A stretch of DNA of 64,000 nucleotides from Lachnospiraceae bacterium (lineage in GTDB: Bacteria; Bacillota; Clostridia; Lachnospirales; Lachnospiraceae), in contig JAKSRR010000006.1 in NCBI GenBank assembly GCA_024403455.1, positions 47,171 through 111,170 of the forward strand, in the 5' to 3' direction. Shown piece after piece: positions 43,224 through 53,419 of the stretch. The notes under the pieces are model-generated. The model made no database searches, was not told the origin of the DNA, and saw nothing but the letters and a program-made list of their open reading frames with translations. The position numbers and the translations under genes are program-made. Position 1 is the stretch's first letter. Each line of letters begins with the position of its first letter.

Positions 43224-45759
43224 AAATTTTATTAATCAAAGAAAATATGCGTTGGGAGCTGGTTGCCTTGCATCAATTGCGACAATAATTATTCTGCTGA
43301 TTGCAGGACGTTTTTTTGATGGACAAAATCATTTCTTGGTTTCCGATCTTGTAGCGCAGCATATTCCAGCAATTAAAGATTTTCATAGGGCATTGTTGGG
43401 CGAGGAAAGCCTATTTTATTCCTTTTCTATGGGATTAGGAATGCCAACAGCCGCAACTTATGCTTTTGAAGTTTTCAGCCCCTTCAATTTATTATTCTTT
43501 TGGGTGCAAAAACCTGCCTATGCAGCAACATTGGTATATATTGCAAAAGTTTTTGCGGCAGCTTATGCGTTTACCAGATTGCAGGAAGTGTGGTTGGGCA
43601 AAAAGAATAGCACTCATATGGCATTTTCGATATTGTATGCACTATGCGGTTTTGCCGTAGGTGTATACGTTAATCTTCGTTCCTTTGATGCAATTCTCAT
43701 CCTTCCTTATATTGTGCGTGGAATTCTCCTATTAAAAAGAGAAGGAAAGCATCTTTGTTTAATCCTATCCTATGCTTATATATTTATCGTGAATTACTAC
43801 ACTGCCTATATGGTTGGCATTTTTACCTTCCTTTTGTTTGTGTGCTGTTTACTCACGGATGTCGCTATATCGAAAAGGGATAAAGGAAGACTATTTGGGA
43901 AATATGTTATAGATGTAATTATTGCGATTCTTTGCGGAATGGCGGTTCTTTTGCCAGCAGCGGCTTATATCTTCGGAAACTATGCGTCGGATGCAACAAC
44001 GTTTCAGTTTGTGCCAGTGACACCGGCTGTACTGCTAAAGGGATTGTTTGTAGGCGCGTTTCAATCCATGTCTGCAAATCAGCCTCTATTGTATGCGGGT
44101 ATTCTTTCTACGATATGCATTCCCTTGTTCTTCATCACCAAGGAGATAGGAAAGCGCGAGAAAATCATTGCGGGATGTTTGATTCTCTTTTTGCTAGTTG
44201 CAACCTTTGTACCCAGTGTTTATTTGATGATGCATTGTTTTGATGCTCCTGATCAATTTCCCTATCGGTTTGCGTTTTTGTATCCTTTTGTATTTTGCGC
44301 TATGGGTACTTATGCGGTGCATAAGTGCGGTATGAAGGTAGAAAAAAGGGGAAAACTTTCCGTGGGAATAGCGCTACTAGTATATATTTTGTGCTTGGCT
44401 ATAACGAAAGAGTTTGTTGCCGAGAACAGGTGGGTTATTCTGACGAATCTTGCACTTTTGGGATGTTATTTCCTTTTCTTTTTGTTTGTAAAAAAGGAAA
44501 AGGGGAAAGGTCTGCTTATTGCGCTTGCTTTTCTGGAAGTGGTTCTGAATGGCGTATTTACGTTTGGAAGAAGAGCAGGAGAACTCACCCAGGAAATGGA
44601 AGGGTACGGGACGTATTATGAGGCTATGGATGGGGTAGTTATTCCAGAGAAAGAAACAACCCGTGCTTGTGCTTATGATGAATTTTTTGAAAATGACGCC
44701 CAGACCTTTGGATATATGGGAACAGAATTGTTTAGCTCTGTAGAGAATCCTAAAGTTAGAAAATTTTTAAATACTTTAGGAAATGCAACTTCTGTAAGAT
44801 ATGTAACTGACCTTGGGATGACAGATATAACCAAGATGATTCTTTCGGTTGGTTATGAATTGCACCTTGTATCTACAGAAACGGGTTATGAACCAAACGT
44901 GGAGGAACGAGAATATACTTTGCCACTAGCTTTTTTGTGTTCGGAGGATATCTTAGATTTTACTTTTGAAGATGCCAATGCCTTTTATAACAATAATATT
45001 TTGTTGGCGGCAATGATAGGAGAATACCAAGAACCTTATAAACTGTATTTGGGGAAAATATATGTGGATACAGAAAATATGGATTTTTTACAGGATGAGA
45101 GAGGATATTATCTGGAGAGACTAGATTCCAATCTTATGGGAAGGGTGATGTTTTGGACAGATGCAGAAGAAAATGTGTATATGTATTTAAAAAACACCGT
45201 ATCCGCAAATAGTCCCTTCTCAATGCGGATTATAACCACGGATAAACCAAAATGGACGCAGGAAGCTCTTGTAGATATGCCTTCTATTGTTTCTATGGGA
45301 AAGGGTGAACATGGGAATCGGGAAGCGACAATCTGTGCCGATGGAAGCACAGTAAATTCTACGGTATTCACCTCAGTGACATTTGCTACGTTGGATGAGG
45401 ATGTGCTACAAAAAACGTACGAAGAGTTGGCAGCAGGTGGTGCCTATGATGTAGAACGAAAGAATTCGCACATAGCCTTTTCTGTGGATGTCTGCGATGG
45501 TAAAAGCGTACTCTTTATTTCTATCCCCTACGAAGAAGGCTGGCATGTTCGGGTGGACGGAGAAGTGGTTCCTATTTGCCCGCTCTTGGAGAATACGTTT
45601 ATTGGTATCCAGCTAATGGAAGGAACACATAGAGTAGAAATGTATTATTTTAGTAAATATAATCTTTGGGGAATTATCGGGTCGGTTTTAGGTGTCCTAC
45701 TGCTGATTTTTCGCCGAATAACAGAGAAAAGTCAGATGAAACCATATATAAATACTTGA
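43213..45759 (+). CDS. YfhO family membrane protein (paralog 2)
   Basis: 848 residues, GTG start overlapping the first YfhO gene, with no separate promoter. Same plan: helices, then a soluble domain that ends FISIPYEEGWHVRVDGEVV and one closing helix. The family loops include VSDLVAQHIPAIKDFHRALLG, FNLLFFW and NYYTAYMVGIFTFL. It has diverged clearly from paralog 1, so the two may use different acceptors or form a heteromer. The putative catalytic acidic loop at its start reads VSDL where paralogs 1 and 4 have HDDL. Confidence 0.85.
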   Translation: MKVRNFINQRKYALGAGCLASIATIIILLIAGRFFDGQNHFLVSDLVAQHIPAIKDFHRALLGEESLFYSFSMGLGMPTAATYAFEVFSPFNLLFFWVQKPAYAATLVYIAKVFAAAYAFTRLQEVWLGKKNSTHMAFSILYALCGFAVGVYVNLRSFDAILILPYIVRGILLLKREGKHLCLILSYAYIFIVNYYTAYMVGIFTFLLFVCCLLTDVAISKRDKGRLFGKYVIDVIIAILCGMAVLLPAAAYIFGNYASDATTFQFVPVTPAVLLKGLFVGAFQSMSANQPLLYAGILSTICIPLFFITKEIGKREKIIAGCLILFLLVATFVPSVYLMMHCFDAPDQFPYRFAFLYPFVFCAMGTYAVHKCGMKVEKRGKLSVGIALLVYILCLAITKEFVAENRWVILTNLALLGCYFLFFLFVKKEKGKGLLIALAFLEVVLNGVFTFGRRAGELTQEMEGYGTYYEAMDGVVIPEKETTRACAYDEFFENDAQTFGYMGTELFSSVENPKVRKFLNTLGNATSVRYVTDLGMTDITKMILSVGYELHLVSTETGYEPNVEEREYTLPLAFLCSEDILDFTFEDANAFYNNNILLAAMIGEYQEPYKLYLGKIYVDTENMDFLQDERGYYLERLDSNLMGRVMFWTDAEENVYMYLKNTVSANSPFSMRIITTDKPKWTQEALVDMPSIVSMGKGEHGNREATICADGSTVNSTVFTSVTFATLDEDVLQKTYEELAAGGAYDVERKNSHIAFSVDVCDGKSVLFISIPYEEGWHVRVDGEVVPICPLLENTFIGIQLMEGTHRVEMYYFSKYNLWGIIGSVLGVLLLIFRRITEKSQMKPYINT

Positions 45760-45840
45760 ACGAATGATTGCATTATATGTTGAGAAAATAAATATAGTAT
45801 AATAATTAAATGTGAGATTGTAATTTGAAAGGTTATTTGT

Positions 45841-47646
45841 ATGCAGGAACAGATTAGAAACTTTTGTATTGTTGCCCATATAGATCATGGTAAGTCGACA
45901 CTAGCAGACCGCATTATAGAGAAAACTGGATTATTAACAGAACGTGAAATGCAGGAGCAGGTTCTGGATAATATGGATCTGGAAAGAGAGCGTGGTATTA
46001 CCATTAAGGCGCAGACTGTGCGTACGGTATATAAGGCGAAGGATGGCAAAGAGTATATCTTTAACCTGATAGATACGCCGGGACATGTGGATTTTAATTA
46101 TGAAGTGAGTCGCGCTCTTGCAGCCTGTGATGGTGCTATTTTGGTGGTTGATGCAGCGCAGGGAATTGAAGCCCAGACGTTGGCTAATGTTTACCTAGCA
46201 CTGGATCATGACTTGGAAGTTTTTCCTGTCATCAATAAGATTGACCTACCTTCGGCTGAACCAGAGAGGGTTCGAAATGAGATTGAAGATGTGATTGGTA
46301 TCGAAGCGGCAGACTGTCCGCTCATTTCGGCTAAGAATGGTATTGGGATAGAGGAAGTGTTGGAAGCAGTAGTGACAAAGATCCCTTCTCCTACGGGTGA
46401 CGCTGAGGCTCCTTTAAAAGCACTAATCTTTGATTCTGTTTATGATTCTTATAAAGGCGTTATTATATTTGTTCGTATTATGGATGGCCGTGTTCGTAAG
46501 GGAACGAAGATTCATATGATGGCGACAGGTGCTTCTTGTGATGTAGTAGAAGTAGGAACTTTTGGTGCGGGCCAGTTTATTCCCTGTGAGGAATTGGCTG
46601 CCGGTATGGTTGGTTATATTACTGCATCTATCAAAAATGTTAAAGATACGGCTGTTGGTGATACGGTAACGGATGCGGGGAATCCCTGTGAAGAAGCACT
46701 TCCAGGCTATAAAAAGGTGCAGTCCATGGTTTACTGTGGTTTGTATCCTGCAGATGGTGCAAAATATCCGGACCTTAGGGATGCACTGGAAAAACTGCAG
46801 CTGAATGATGCCTCCCTTTTCTACGAACCGGAAACTTCCGTTGCCCTTGGTTTTGGATTCCGCTGCGGATTTCTTGGCTTACTTCATTTGGAAGTGATTC
46901 AGGAGCGACTGGAGAGGGAATATAATCTTGATCTTGTGACAACGGCACCGGGTGTTGTATACCACGTATACAAGACCAATGGAGAAATGATTGCCCTTAC
47001 AAATCCGTCTAATTTGCCTGATCCTTCTGAAATTGATCATATGGAAGAACCTATTGTTAAGGCTGAAATCATGGTGACTAAGGACTATGTTGGTTCTATT
47101 ATGGAGCTTTGTCAGGAGAGAAGAGGTCGCTATCTCTCTATGGAGTATCTAGAGGCCAATAGAGTCTTGTTGAAATATGAATTGCCTTTGAATGAAATTA
47201 TTTATGATTTCTTTGATGCTTTAAAGAGTCGTTCTAAAGGATATGCTTCTTTTGATTATGAACTAAAGGGATATGAGCCTTCGGAACTTGTGAAGCTGGA
47301 TATTCTTATCAACAAAGAAGAAGTGGATGCGCTTTCGTTTATCGTGTTTGAAGGTAGCGCCTATGAGCGTGGCAGACGTATGTGCGAGCGACTTAAGGAC
47401 GAGATTCCAAGACATCTTTTTGAAATTCCAATCCAGGCAGCGGTGGGAGGAAAGATTATAGCCAGAGAAACGGTAAAGGCAATGCGTAAGGATGTGCTTG
47501 CCAAGTGTTATGGTGGTGATATTACCCGTAAAAAGAAGCTACTAGAAAAGCAAAAAGAAGGAAAGAAGCGAATGCGGCAGGTGGGAAATGTGGAGATTCC
47601 ACAGCAGGCATTTATGTCTGTCCTAAAGCTGGATGAAGATAAGTAA
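45841..47646 (+). CDS. lepA: Elongation factor 4 (LepA)
   Basis: Ribosome-dependent back-translocase-type GTPase, a housekeeping protein. 601 residues. G1 HIDHGKST (13-20), the switch [16 protein letters not shown] and NKIDLP are all intact. The LepA-specific C-terminus with [21 protein letters not shown] is present. AAAGG precedes the ATG by about 10 bases. A TATAAT at 45798 may be its -10, but no convincing -35 was seen at the right spacing. Confidence 0.97.
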   Translation: MQEQIRNFCIVAHIDHGKSTLADRIIEKTGLLTEREMQEQVLDNMDLERERGITIKAQTVRTVYKAKDGKEYIFNLIDTPGHVDFNYEVSRALAACDGAILVVDAAQGIEAQTLANVYLALDHDLEVFPVINKIDLPSAEPERVRNEIEDVIGIEAADCPLISAKNGIGIEEVLEAVVTKIPSPTGDAEAPLKALIFDSVYDSYKGVIIFVRIMDGRVRKGTKIHMMATGASCDVVEVGTFGAGQFIPCEELAAGMVGYITASIKNVKDTAVGDTVTDAGNPCEEALPGYKKVQSMVYCGLYPADGAKYPDLRDALEKLQLNDASLFYEPETSVALGFGFRCGFLGLLHLEVIQERLEREYNLDLVTTAPGVVYHVYKTNGEMIALTNPSNLPDPSEIDHMEEPIVKAEIMVTKDYVGSIMELCQERRGRYLSMEYLEANRVLLKYELPLNEIIYDFFDALKSRSKGYASFDYELKGYEPSELVKLDILINKEEVDALSFIVFEGSAYERGRRMCERLKDEIPRHLFEIPIQAAVGGKIIARETVKAMRKDVLAKCYGGDITRKKKLLEKQKEGKKRMRQVGNVEIPQQAFMSVLKLDEDK

Positions 47647-47653
47647 TTTCTTT

Positions 47654-47682
47654 TTGCAATATAGCTATTGGTTTGGTATAAT
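47654..47682 (+). promoter_or_regulatory. Promoter of pilT
   Basis: TTGCAA (47654-47659), 17-base spacer, TATAAT (47677-47682) with an extended TGG. Start expected near 47689. Confidence 0.75.
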
Positions 47683-47727
47683 TTTAGAAATGGGTATTTT
47701 TAATCTTTTTAAGGAAGGTTGGAGGTT

Positions 47728-48798
47728 ATGGCAAAAATTCAAATTAACGACATTTTAGCAACCGCTCTTTCAGCAAAGGCATCAGATATTCACTTAACTG
47801 TTGCTTTGCCACCTATGATGCGAACCAGTAAGGGTTTGATTCCTATGGAGAACTTCCCTGTTCTTCAGGCAGATGACACACTGGAAATGCTTTTATCTAT
47901 TACATCCGATCACCAGCGTGAAATTTTCAACAGCAAAGGTGAGCTGGATATGTCTTTTGCAGTAGACTCACTGGGACGATATCGAGTTAATGCGTTCCGT
48001 CAGCGTGGTTCTGTAGCAATGGCACTTCGAACCGTAAATACGGTCGTTCCTTCTCCTGAATCTTTAGGACTTCCTTCTGCGTTTGTTAACTTATATACTC
48101 GTAAGAGAGGTCTGATTCTGGTAACTGGTCCTACTGGTTCCGGTAAATCTACTTCCCTAGCATCTATTATTAACCAGGTTAATGAGCATCGTAACGAGCA
48201 TATTATTACGCTGGAGGATCCTATCGAGTATTTGCACTTACATAAGAGTTCCATGGTTAACCAGCGAGAAATTGGATTTGACTCCATGAGCTATGATGCA
48301 GCGCTTCGTGCAGCACTTCGAGAAGATCCTGACGTTATCCTCGTAGGAGAAATGCGAGATTTCGAAACAATCTCTACTGCGATTACAGCAGCAGAAACGG
48401 GTCACCTTGTGCTTTCCACCTTGCATACCATCGGTGCAGCATCTACAGTAGACCGTATCATCGACGTATTCCCGCCTCATCAGCAGGCACAGATTAGAGT
48501 ACAGCTTGCTAACGTACTAGAAGCAGTTATTTCTCAGCAGCTGATTCCTTGTACGGATGGTAGAAGCCGTGTTGCAGTATTTGAGGTTATGATTAGTAAC
48601 TCCGCAGTAAGAAACTTAATTCGTGAAGGTAAGTCACACCAGCTTCTTTCTGTTATGCAGACCACCAGAAAGATTGGTAATATTGCTATGGACGAAGCTA
48701 TTATGCAGGTATATCAGGAAGGCAAGATTACTAGAGAGAATGCTATTGAATATGCAGTTGATCCTGAAGGTATGGCTGCAAAACTTAAAACCTATTAA
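47728..48798 (+). CDS. pilT: Type IV pilus retraction ATPase PilT
   Basis: Hexameric ATPase that depolymerises type IV pili (twitching, DNA uptake). 356 residues. The N-terminal PAS-like part has ASDIHLTVALPP, Walker A is GPTGSGKST (134-142), and the Asp/His boxes LEDPIEYLH and ILVGEMRD plus HLVLSTLHT follow. The ATG at 47728 has TTGGAGG six bases upstream. It has its own promoter and terminator, as do the assembly genes farther on. Confidence 0.95.
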   Translation: MAKIQINDILATALSAKASDIHLTVALPPMMRTSKGLIPMENFPVLQADDTLEMLLSITSDHQREIFNSKGELDMSFAVDSLGRYRVNAFRQRGSVAMALRTVNTVVPSPESLGLPSAFVNLYTRKRGLILVTGPTGSGKSTSLASIINQVNEHRNEHIITLEDPIEYLHLHKSSMVNQREIGFDSMSYDAALRAALREDPDVILVGEMRDFETISTAITAAETGHLVLSTLHTIGAASTVDRIIDVFPPHQQAQIRVQLANVLEAVISQQLIPCTDGRSRVAVFEVMISNSAVRNLIREGKSHQLLSVMQTTRKIGNIAMDEAIMQVYQEGKITRENAIEYAVDPEGMAAKLKTY

Positions 48799-48809
48799 TT
48801 TGTTTTTCG

Positions 48810-48844
48810 CAGTGGCTCTGGTCTCCAACAGAGCCACTGTTTTT
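48810..48844 (+). terminator. Terminator of pilT
   Basis: Perfect 11-bp stem CAGTGGCTCTG / CAGAGCCACTG, eight-base loop, then five T residues. Confidence 0.92.
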
Positions 48845-48944
48845 GGTTCTTAAAATTCTTCGCAAAGTTCTGCGTTTTTTTCATGAATTAATATGATGGC
48901 ATAAAAGCATAAGCTTTTGTTTTGGTGCCGAAAAAGGAGAAATA

Positions 48945-50498
48945 ATGGTAGCAAAAACAATGACTGGCGCAATCCGAGGGATTGATTGCGTTCTTATTTG
49001 TGTGGAAATTGATGTGTCCGGCGGACTTCCCTGCATGGATATGGTTGGTTCCTTAAGCAGCGAGGTACGAGAAGCTAAGGAAAGGGTGCGGGTTGCACTT
49101 CGTAATGAGGGGATTTCACTACCGCCATTAAGAATCACTGTGAATATGTCTCCAGCAGATCTCAGAAAAGAAGGAACTGCCTATGACTTACCTATCGCCG
49201 TCGCATTATTAGAGGCGTTAGAAGAAATTCCGGCAGGAACGGGAGCGATGTATCTGATTGCAGGAGAACTGGGGCTTTCGGGAGAAATTAAGGGCGTAAA
49301 AGGTATTTTACCGATGGTCTTAGCAGCAAAGAGTCAAGGAATTAGAACCTGCATTGTACCTTTGGAAAATGCAAGGGAAGCAGCGGTGATCGAAGGAATG
49401 GAAGTGATAGGTACAAATCATATCCATGAATTGCTTCGATTTTTGCGTAAAGAAATCGATATACAGCCTGTGAAGATGAATGCGAGAAAAATGTTTGAAG
49501 AAAGATGCATGGAAGGGTATCCGGACTTTGCAGATGTTGCTGGACAGAACTTTGTGAAAAGGGCAATGGTAATTGCGGCGGCAGGGTTTCATAATTTGCT
49601 AATGATTGGACCTCCGGGGGCGGGGAAGACCATGACAGCAAAACGATTGCCATCCATATTAACACCCATCTCTTTCGAAGAAAGTATGGAAGTATCAAAG
49701 ATATATAGTGTATGCGGTTTACTTCCGAAGGGAGAACATATGGTGATGAAGCGGCCATTTTTAAGTCCCCATCACACAGTATCTGATACAGCAATGGCAG
49801 GCGGTGGAAGGGATCCAAGACCAGGAATTATTTCTAGAGCGCATAAGGGAGTTCTGTTCTTGGATGAAATTGCCCACTTCTCATCCAAGACCCTTGAGAT
49901 ACTTAGACAGCCTTTGGAGGATAAAGAACTACAAATATCTCGTGTTGGAGGCAGCCACACTTTTCCTGCAGAATTTATGTTGTGCGCAGCAATGAACCCT
50001 TGTCCTTGCGGGTACTATCCAGATAGAACAAGATGTAACTGTACGCCAGATATGATTGAAAAATATATTGGTAAAATTTCAGGACCGATTTTAGATCGCA
50101 TTGATTTATGCGTAGATGTCCCTGCGGCAAGACCTGAGGATTTGAAAGGTAAAGGAGTGTCTAGTGAGGAAATGCGAAGCAGTGTTATAAAAGCAGTGGA
50201 GTTGCAGAGAAGGCGATACGAAAGAGAAGAAATAAGGTTTAATGGACAATTAACACCGAAATTAATGCAGAAATATGTGACTTTGAATGCGGCGCAAGAG
50301 AAAATGATGAATGATTTATATGCTTCTATGAACATGTCCTTGCGCGGATATCACAGATTGCTGAAGGTTGCGCGTACTATTGCTGATTTGGATGAAAAAG
50401 AAGATATCGAAGAGAAACACATCATGGAAGCGGTATGTTTTCGCGGGGTAGAAGATAAGTATTGGAGGAGTGGATATGAAAGCCGTAAGAATATCTGA
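48945..50498 (+). CDS. comM: YifB/ComM-type AAA+ ATPase
   Basis: Mg-chelatase-like AAA+ protein. In transforming bacteria ComM is a branch-migration helicase that helps integrate foreign DNA. 517 residues. An N-terminal Lon-protease-like fold (about 1-190) begins KTMTGAIRGIDCVLI. Walker A is GPPGAGKT near 221, Walker B LFLDEIAHFSSKTLEILRQ near 302, and a cysteine-bearing loop NPCPCGYYPD near 346. The ATG has AAAAAGGAG eight bases upstream. It overlaps the dprA start. Confidence 0.94.
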   Translation: MVAKTMTGAIRGIDCVLICVEIDVSGGLPCMDMVGSLSSEVREAKERVRVALRNEGISLPPLRITVNMSPADLRKEGTAYDLPIAVALLEALEEIPAGTGAMYLIAGELGLSGEIKGVKGILPMVLAAKSQGIRTCIVPLENAREAAVIEGMEVIGTNHIHELLRFLRKEIDIQPVKMNARKMFEERCMEGYPDFADVAGQNFVKRAMVIAAAGFHNLLMIGPPGAGKTMTAKRLPSILTPISFEESMEVSKIYSVCGLLPKGEHMVMKRPFLSPHHTVSDTAMAGGGRDPRPGIISRAHKGVLFLDEIAHFSSKTLEILRQPLEDKELQISRVGGSHTFPAEFMLCAAMNPCPCGYYPDRTRCNCTPDMIEKYIGKISGPILDRIDLCVDVPAARPEDLKGKGVSSEEMRSSVIKAVELQRRRYEREEIRFNGQLTPKLMQKYVTLNAAQEKMMNDLYASMNMSLRGYHRLLKVARTIADLDEKEDIEEKHIMEAVCFRGVEDKYWRSGYESRKNI

Positions 50499-51444
50499 TG
50501 CTGATTATCCTGCACGATTAAGGCATATATCATCTCCACCACAAACCTTGTATTATGAAGGTGAAATTCCAGGGATGGATAAACCGGCAGTTGCCATCGT
50601 TGGTTCAAGAGCTTGCAGTAGTTATGGGATGGAAATGGCAAAAATATATGCTCATTATCTGGCAAGCCATGGCGTTTATATCATCAGCGGTATGGCAAGG
50701 GGAATTGATGGGGAAGCGCAAAGATCAGCTCTTTTGGCAGGAGAAAAGTCCTTTGGTGTTCTTGCCTGCGGGGTGGATATCTGTTATCCGAGGTCAAATT
50801 ATGCTTTATATGAAGGATTGATAAAACAGGGAGGGATTGTATCGGAACACCCACCAGGAACCCAGCCTTTATCCGTCTTCTTTCCGTCTAGAAACCGAAT
50901 TATCAGCGGGTTAGCGAATCTGGTGCTTGTGGTGGAAGCTAAAGAAAAAAGTGGAACTGGTTATACGGTGCGTATGGCGCTTGAACAGGGCAGGGAAGTA
51001 TATGCTATCCCAGGTCGCGTAACTGACCCTATGAGTAAGGGGTGTAATCGGCTGATTGCAGAAGGTGCGGGGATGGCGGAGTGCCCAGAAGTAGTTTTGG
51101 AAGCTGCTAATCACGCCTGGCAGATGGAGAAAATGGACGAAGATGTACTAAATCACACGCGTGAAATATCCATGGCTAAGAAAAATGCGAGAGCACATGT
51201 GCAAAAGGCGAAAAGAGAAGAATATATAATTCCAGCACTATATGAGAGAATTAAAGGACTGTCGGGTTGTGAGCAGAATATTATAACCTATCTATTACAA
51301 AAGGAAAGAACTGTGGATGAATTATTAGATCATTTTTCACAAGTCTATTCCTCAGTTTCGGAGTTACTCATTTGTTTGTTACAAATGGAGCAAAAGGGCT
51401 ATATAGAAAATATAGGTGGATTCTACTTTAGCAAAGTTGTATGA
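50476..51444 (+). CDS. dprA: DNA processing protein DprA
   Basis: Loads RecA onto incoming single-stranded DNA in transformation. 322 residues. Rossmann-like core: VGSRACSSYG near residue 44, ISGMARGIDGEAQ near 74, GVLACGVDICYPRSN near 98, then FPSRNRIISGLANLVLVVEA. A winged-helix-like C-terminal domain follows. The ATG at 50476 has GGAGGAG five bases upstream; an upstream GTG at 50470 overlaps that site. It begins inside the end of comM, so the two are translationally coupled. Confidence 0.95.
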   Translation: MKAVRISDADYPARLRHISSPPQTLYYEGEIPGMDKPAVAIVGSRACSSYGMEMAKIYAHYLASHGVYIISGMARGIDGEAQRSALLAGEKSFGVLACGVDICYPRSNYALYEGLIKQGGIVSEHPPGTQPLSVFFPSRNRIISGLANLVLVVEAKEKSGTGYTVRMALEQGREVYAIPGRVTDPMSKGCNRLIAEGAGMAECPEVVLEAANHAWQMEKMDEDVLNHTREISMAKKNARAHVQKAKREEYIIPALYERIKGLSGCEQNIITYLLQKERTVDELLDHFSQVYSSVSELLICLLQMEQKGYIENIGGFYFSKVV

Positions 51445-51533
51445 AACAGTATTTGCGTGTTTATTGAAATTGTATAATCTCGTTTCTTTTTGTGCAAAAA
51501 TACAGAAAAATGATTTATTTTTCACGTAAATTA

Positions 51534-51542
51534 TGGCATAAT
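51534..51542 (+). promoter_or_regulatory. Extended -10 before pilB
   Basis: TGG directly before CATAAT (51537-51542), no clear -35. The leader contains hairpin ATGGTGG...CCACCAT (51551-51573) and a TGCC/GGCA pair before the pilB ribosome site. Confidence 0.5.
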
Positions 51543-51617
51543 AGCAAGGAATGGTGGGGCATTGTGCCACCATTAGAGTACTGCCTATTGTGTGATGGCA
51601 GATTGGAGGGTTAGTAG

Positions 51618-53366
51618 ATGGCACTTTTTGGCGAGAAAAAACGTCTCGGTGATATGCTGGTTGATGCGGGAAAGATTACCCAGGATCAGCTTATGCAGGC
51701 GCTTGCACAGCAGAAGGAACAGGGAACGAAGCTTGGTGAGACCTTGATGGCCATGAACTTCATTTCCGAGGATGAATTTGCGGATTTTTTATGTAATGAT
51801 CGTGGTTACCAGAGAGTAAGTGTGGATCAGATTAAAGCATATGATCCCAGAGCAATTGAAATCGTTGGTGAAGATACGATTAAGCATCATGAAGTGCTTC
51901 CTTTTGGCTTTGATCCTGACAATATTAACGTAATCTATGTTGCTATGTCGGACCCCATGAACCTTGGTGCCATTGATGATATAGAGATTTCTTCCGGTAT
52001 GGAAGTGAGACCTTTCTACATCAACCAGAAAGCAATCTCCGTTGTAATTGATAAATTATACGGAAAGAAAGCTACTATGGAGGCTGCACAGCTGTTTGAA
52101 GCGGAGCATGCCGACGAATTTAGAGATGAAGAAAAAGAGGAAGATGATGCTATCGGCGAATCGCCTATCGTAAAGATTGTACGTGGTATCTTGCAGACGT
52201 CTGTTCGTGAAGGCGCTTCCGATATTCATATCGAGCCTATGGAAGATCGTGTTCGAGTGCGAAGCCGTGTGGATGGTATGTTGCAGGAAGATTCCACCTA
52301 CTCTACCAACATGCTTGGTGCAATGACAGCGCGTATCAAGATTATTTCTGGTCTTGATATTTCTGAGAAAAGAAAACCACAGGATGGACGAGCAACTTAT
52401 GTGGTAGATGGCGTAGAGTTTGATATCCGTGTATCTATTCTTCCTACTGTATATGGCGAAAAGACCGTTATGCGACTTACGAAGAAGCAGGGCTTAAGTC
52501 AGGAAAAGAAGTATTTGGGTCTGTATCCTGATGATGAAGCAAAACTGGACGGTATTATGAATAACCCTCATGGTATCATTCTAGTAACAGGACCTACTGG
52601 TTCCGGTAAGTCTACGACCTGTTATACTGTACTCAATGAATTAAATAAGCCGGATGTAAATATTATTACCGTAGAGGACCCTGTCGAAGCAAATATTGCA
52701 GGTATCAGTCAGGTACAGGTAAATGTAAAAGCAGGACTTACATTTGCGTCAGCACTTCGTTCTATCTTGCGACAAGACCCGGATATCATTATGATCGGTG
52801 AGATTCGAGACAGTGAGACGGCACAGATTGCGGTGCAGGCATCTATTACGGGTCACCTTGTTATTTCTACATTGCATACGAACTCAACGTCTGCATCTAT
52901 TACGCGACTCATTGATATGGGTGTGGAACCTTATATGATTGGTGATGCGGTAGTTGGTATTATTGCGCAGCGTCTGGTTAGAAGACTTTGTCCGAAGTGT
53001 AAGGTGGCGCATACAGCAACACCTCAGGAGAAGGTAATGCTTAAGTATACCGGTAGTGAAGATATTCAGGTATATGAACCAGTAGGTTGTGAATCCTGCG
53101 GTACTGGGTATAAGGGCAGAAAGGCTATTTATGAGATTATGCCTATCTCTGCTAATATTCGTCGTGTGCTTCATGATACAGTAACTGCTGAGATTATAGA
53201 ACAGACTGCAGTAGATGAAGGTATGAATACACTGCAGATGTCTGGTGCTAGAAATGTTTTAGAAGGTACAACTTCTATCGCAGAGATGGTTCGTGTTGCA
53301 TACGATATGGATGCACAGACAGAAGCAAATCAGATGTCACTCTCTGAGAATAGCCAGGAAGCTTAA
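51618..53366 (+). CDS. pilB: Type IV pilus assembly ATPase PilB
   Basis: GspE/PilB-type ATPase that powers pilus extension. 582 residues. N-terminal MshEN-like domain (about 1-150) begins KKRLGDMLVDAGKITQDQL. Walker A GPTGSGKST is at 325-333. The Asp box VEDPVEANIAG, Walker B IMIGEIRDSET and the tetracysteine zinc knuckle CPKC...CESC are all there. TTGGAGGG precedes the ATG by about eight bases. It is followed at 53 bases by pilC. It is 38% longer than PilT by virtue of the N-terminal domain. Confidence 0.96.
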   Translation: MALFGEKKRLGDMLVDAGKITQDQLMQALAQQKEQGTKLGETLMAMNFISEDEFADFLCNDRGYQRVSVDQIKAYDPRAIEIVGEDTIKHHEVLPFGFDPDNINVIYVAMSDPMNLGAIDDIEISSGMEVRPFYINQKAISVVIDKLYGKKATMEAAQLFEAEHADEFRDEEKEEDDAIGESPIVKIVRGILQTSVREGASDIHIEPMEDRVRVRSRVDGMLQEDSTYSTNMLGAMTARIKIISGLDISEKRKPQDGRATYVVDGVEFDIRVSILPTVYGEKTVMRLTKKQGLSQEKKYLGLYPDDEAKLDGIMNNPHGIILVTGPTGSGKSTTCYTVLNELNKPDVNIITVEDPVEANIAGISQVQVNVKAGLTFASALRSILRQDPDIIMIGEIRDSETAQIAVQASITGHLVISTLHTNSTSASITRLIDMGVEPYMIGDAVVGIIAQRLVRRLCPKCKVAHTATPQEKVMLKYTGSEDIQVYEPVGCESCGTGYKGRKAIYEIMPISANIRRVLHDTVTAEIIEQTAVDEGMNTLQMSGARNVLEGTTSIAEMVRVAYDMDAQTEANQMSLSENSQEA

Positions 53367-53419
53367 TAAGTTGATTTTAAGAGCGATGCTCTAAAATAAT
53401 AAAGAAAAGGTGGGTAGAT

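Noticed and set aside
45780-45803. TTGAGA and TATAAT before lepA as a promoter pair
   Set aside because: Spacing is only 12 bases, too short for sigma-A; the TATAAT may still be a -10 on its own.
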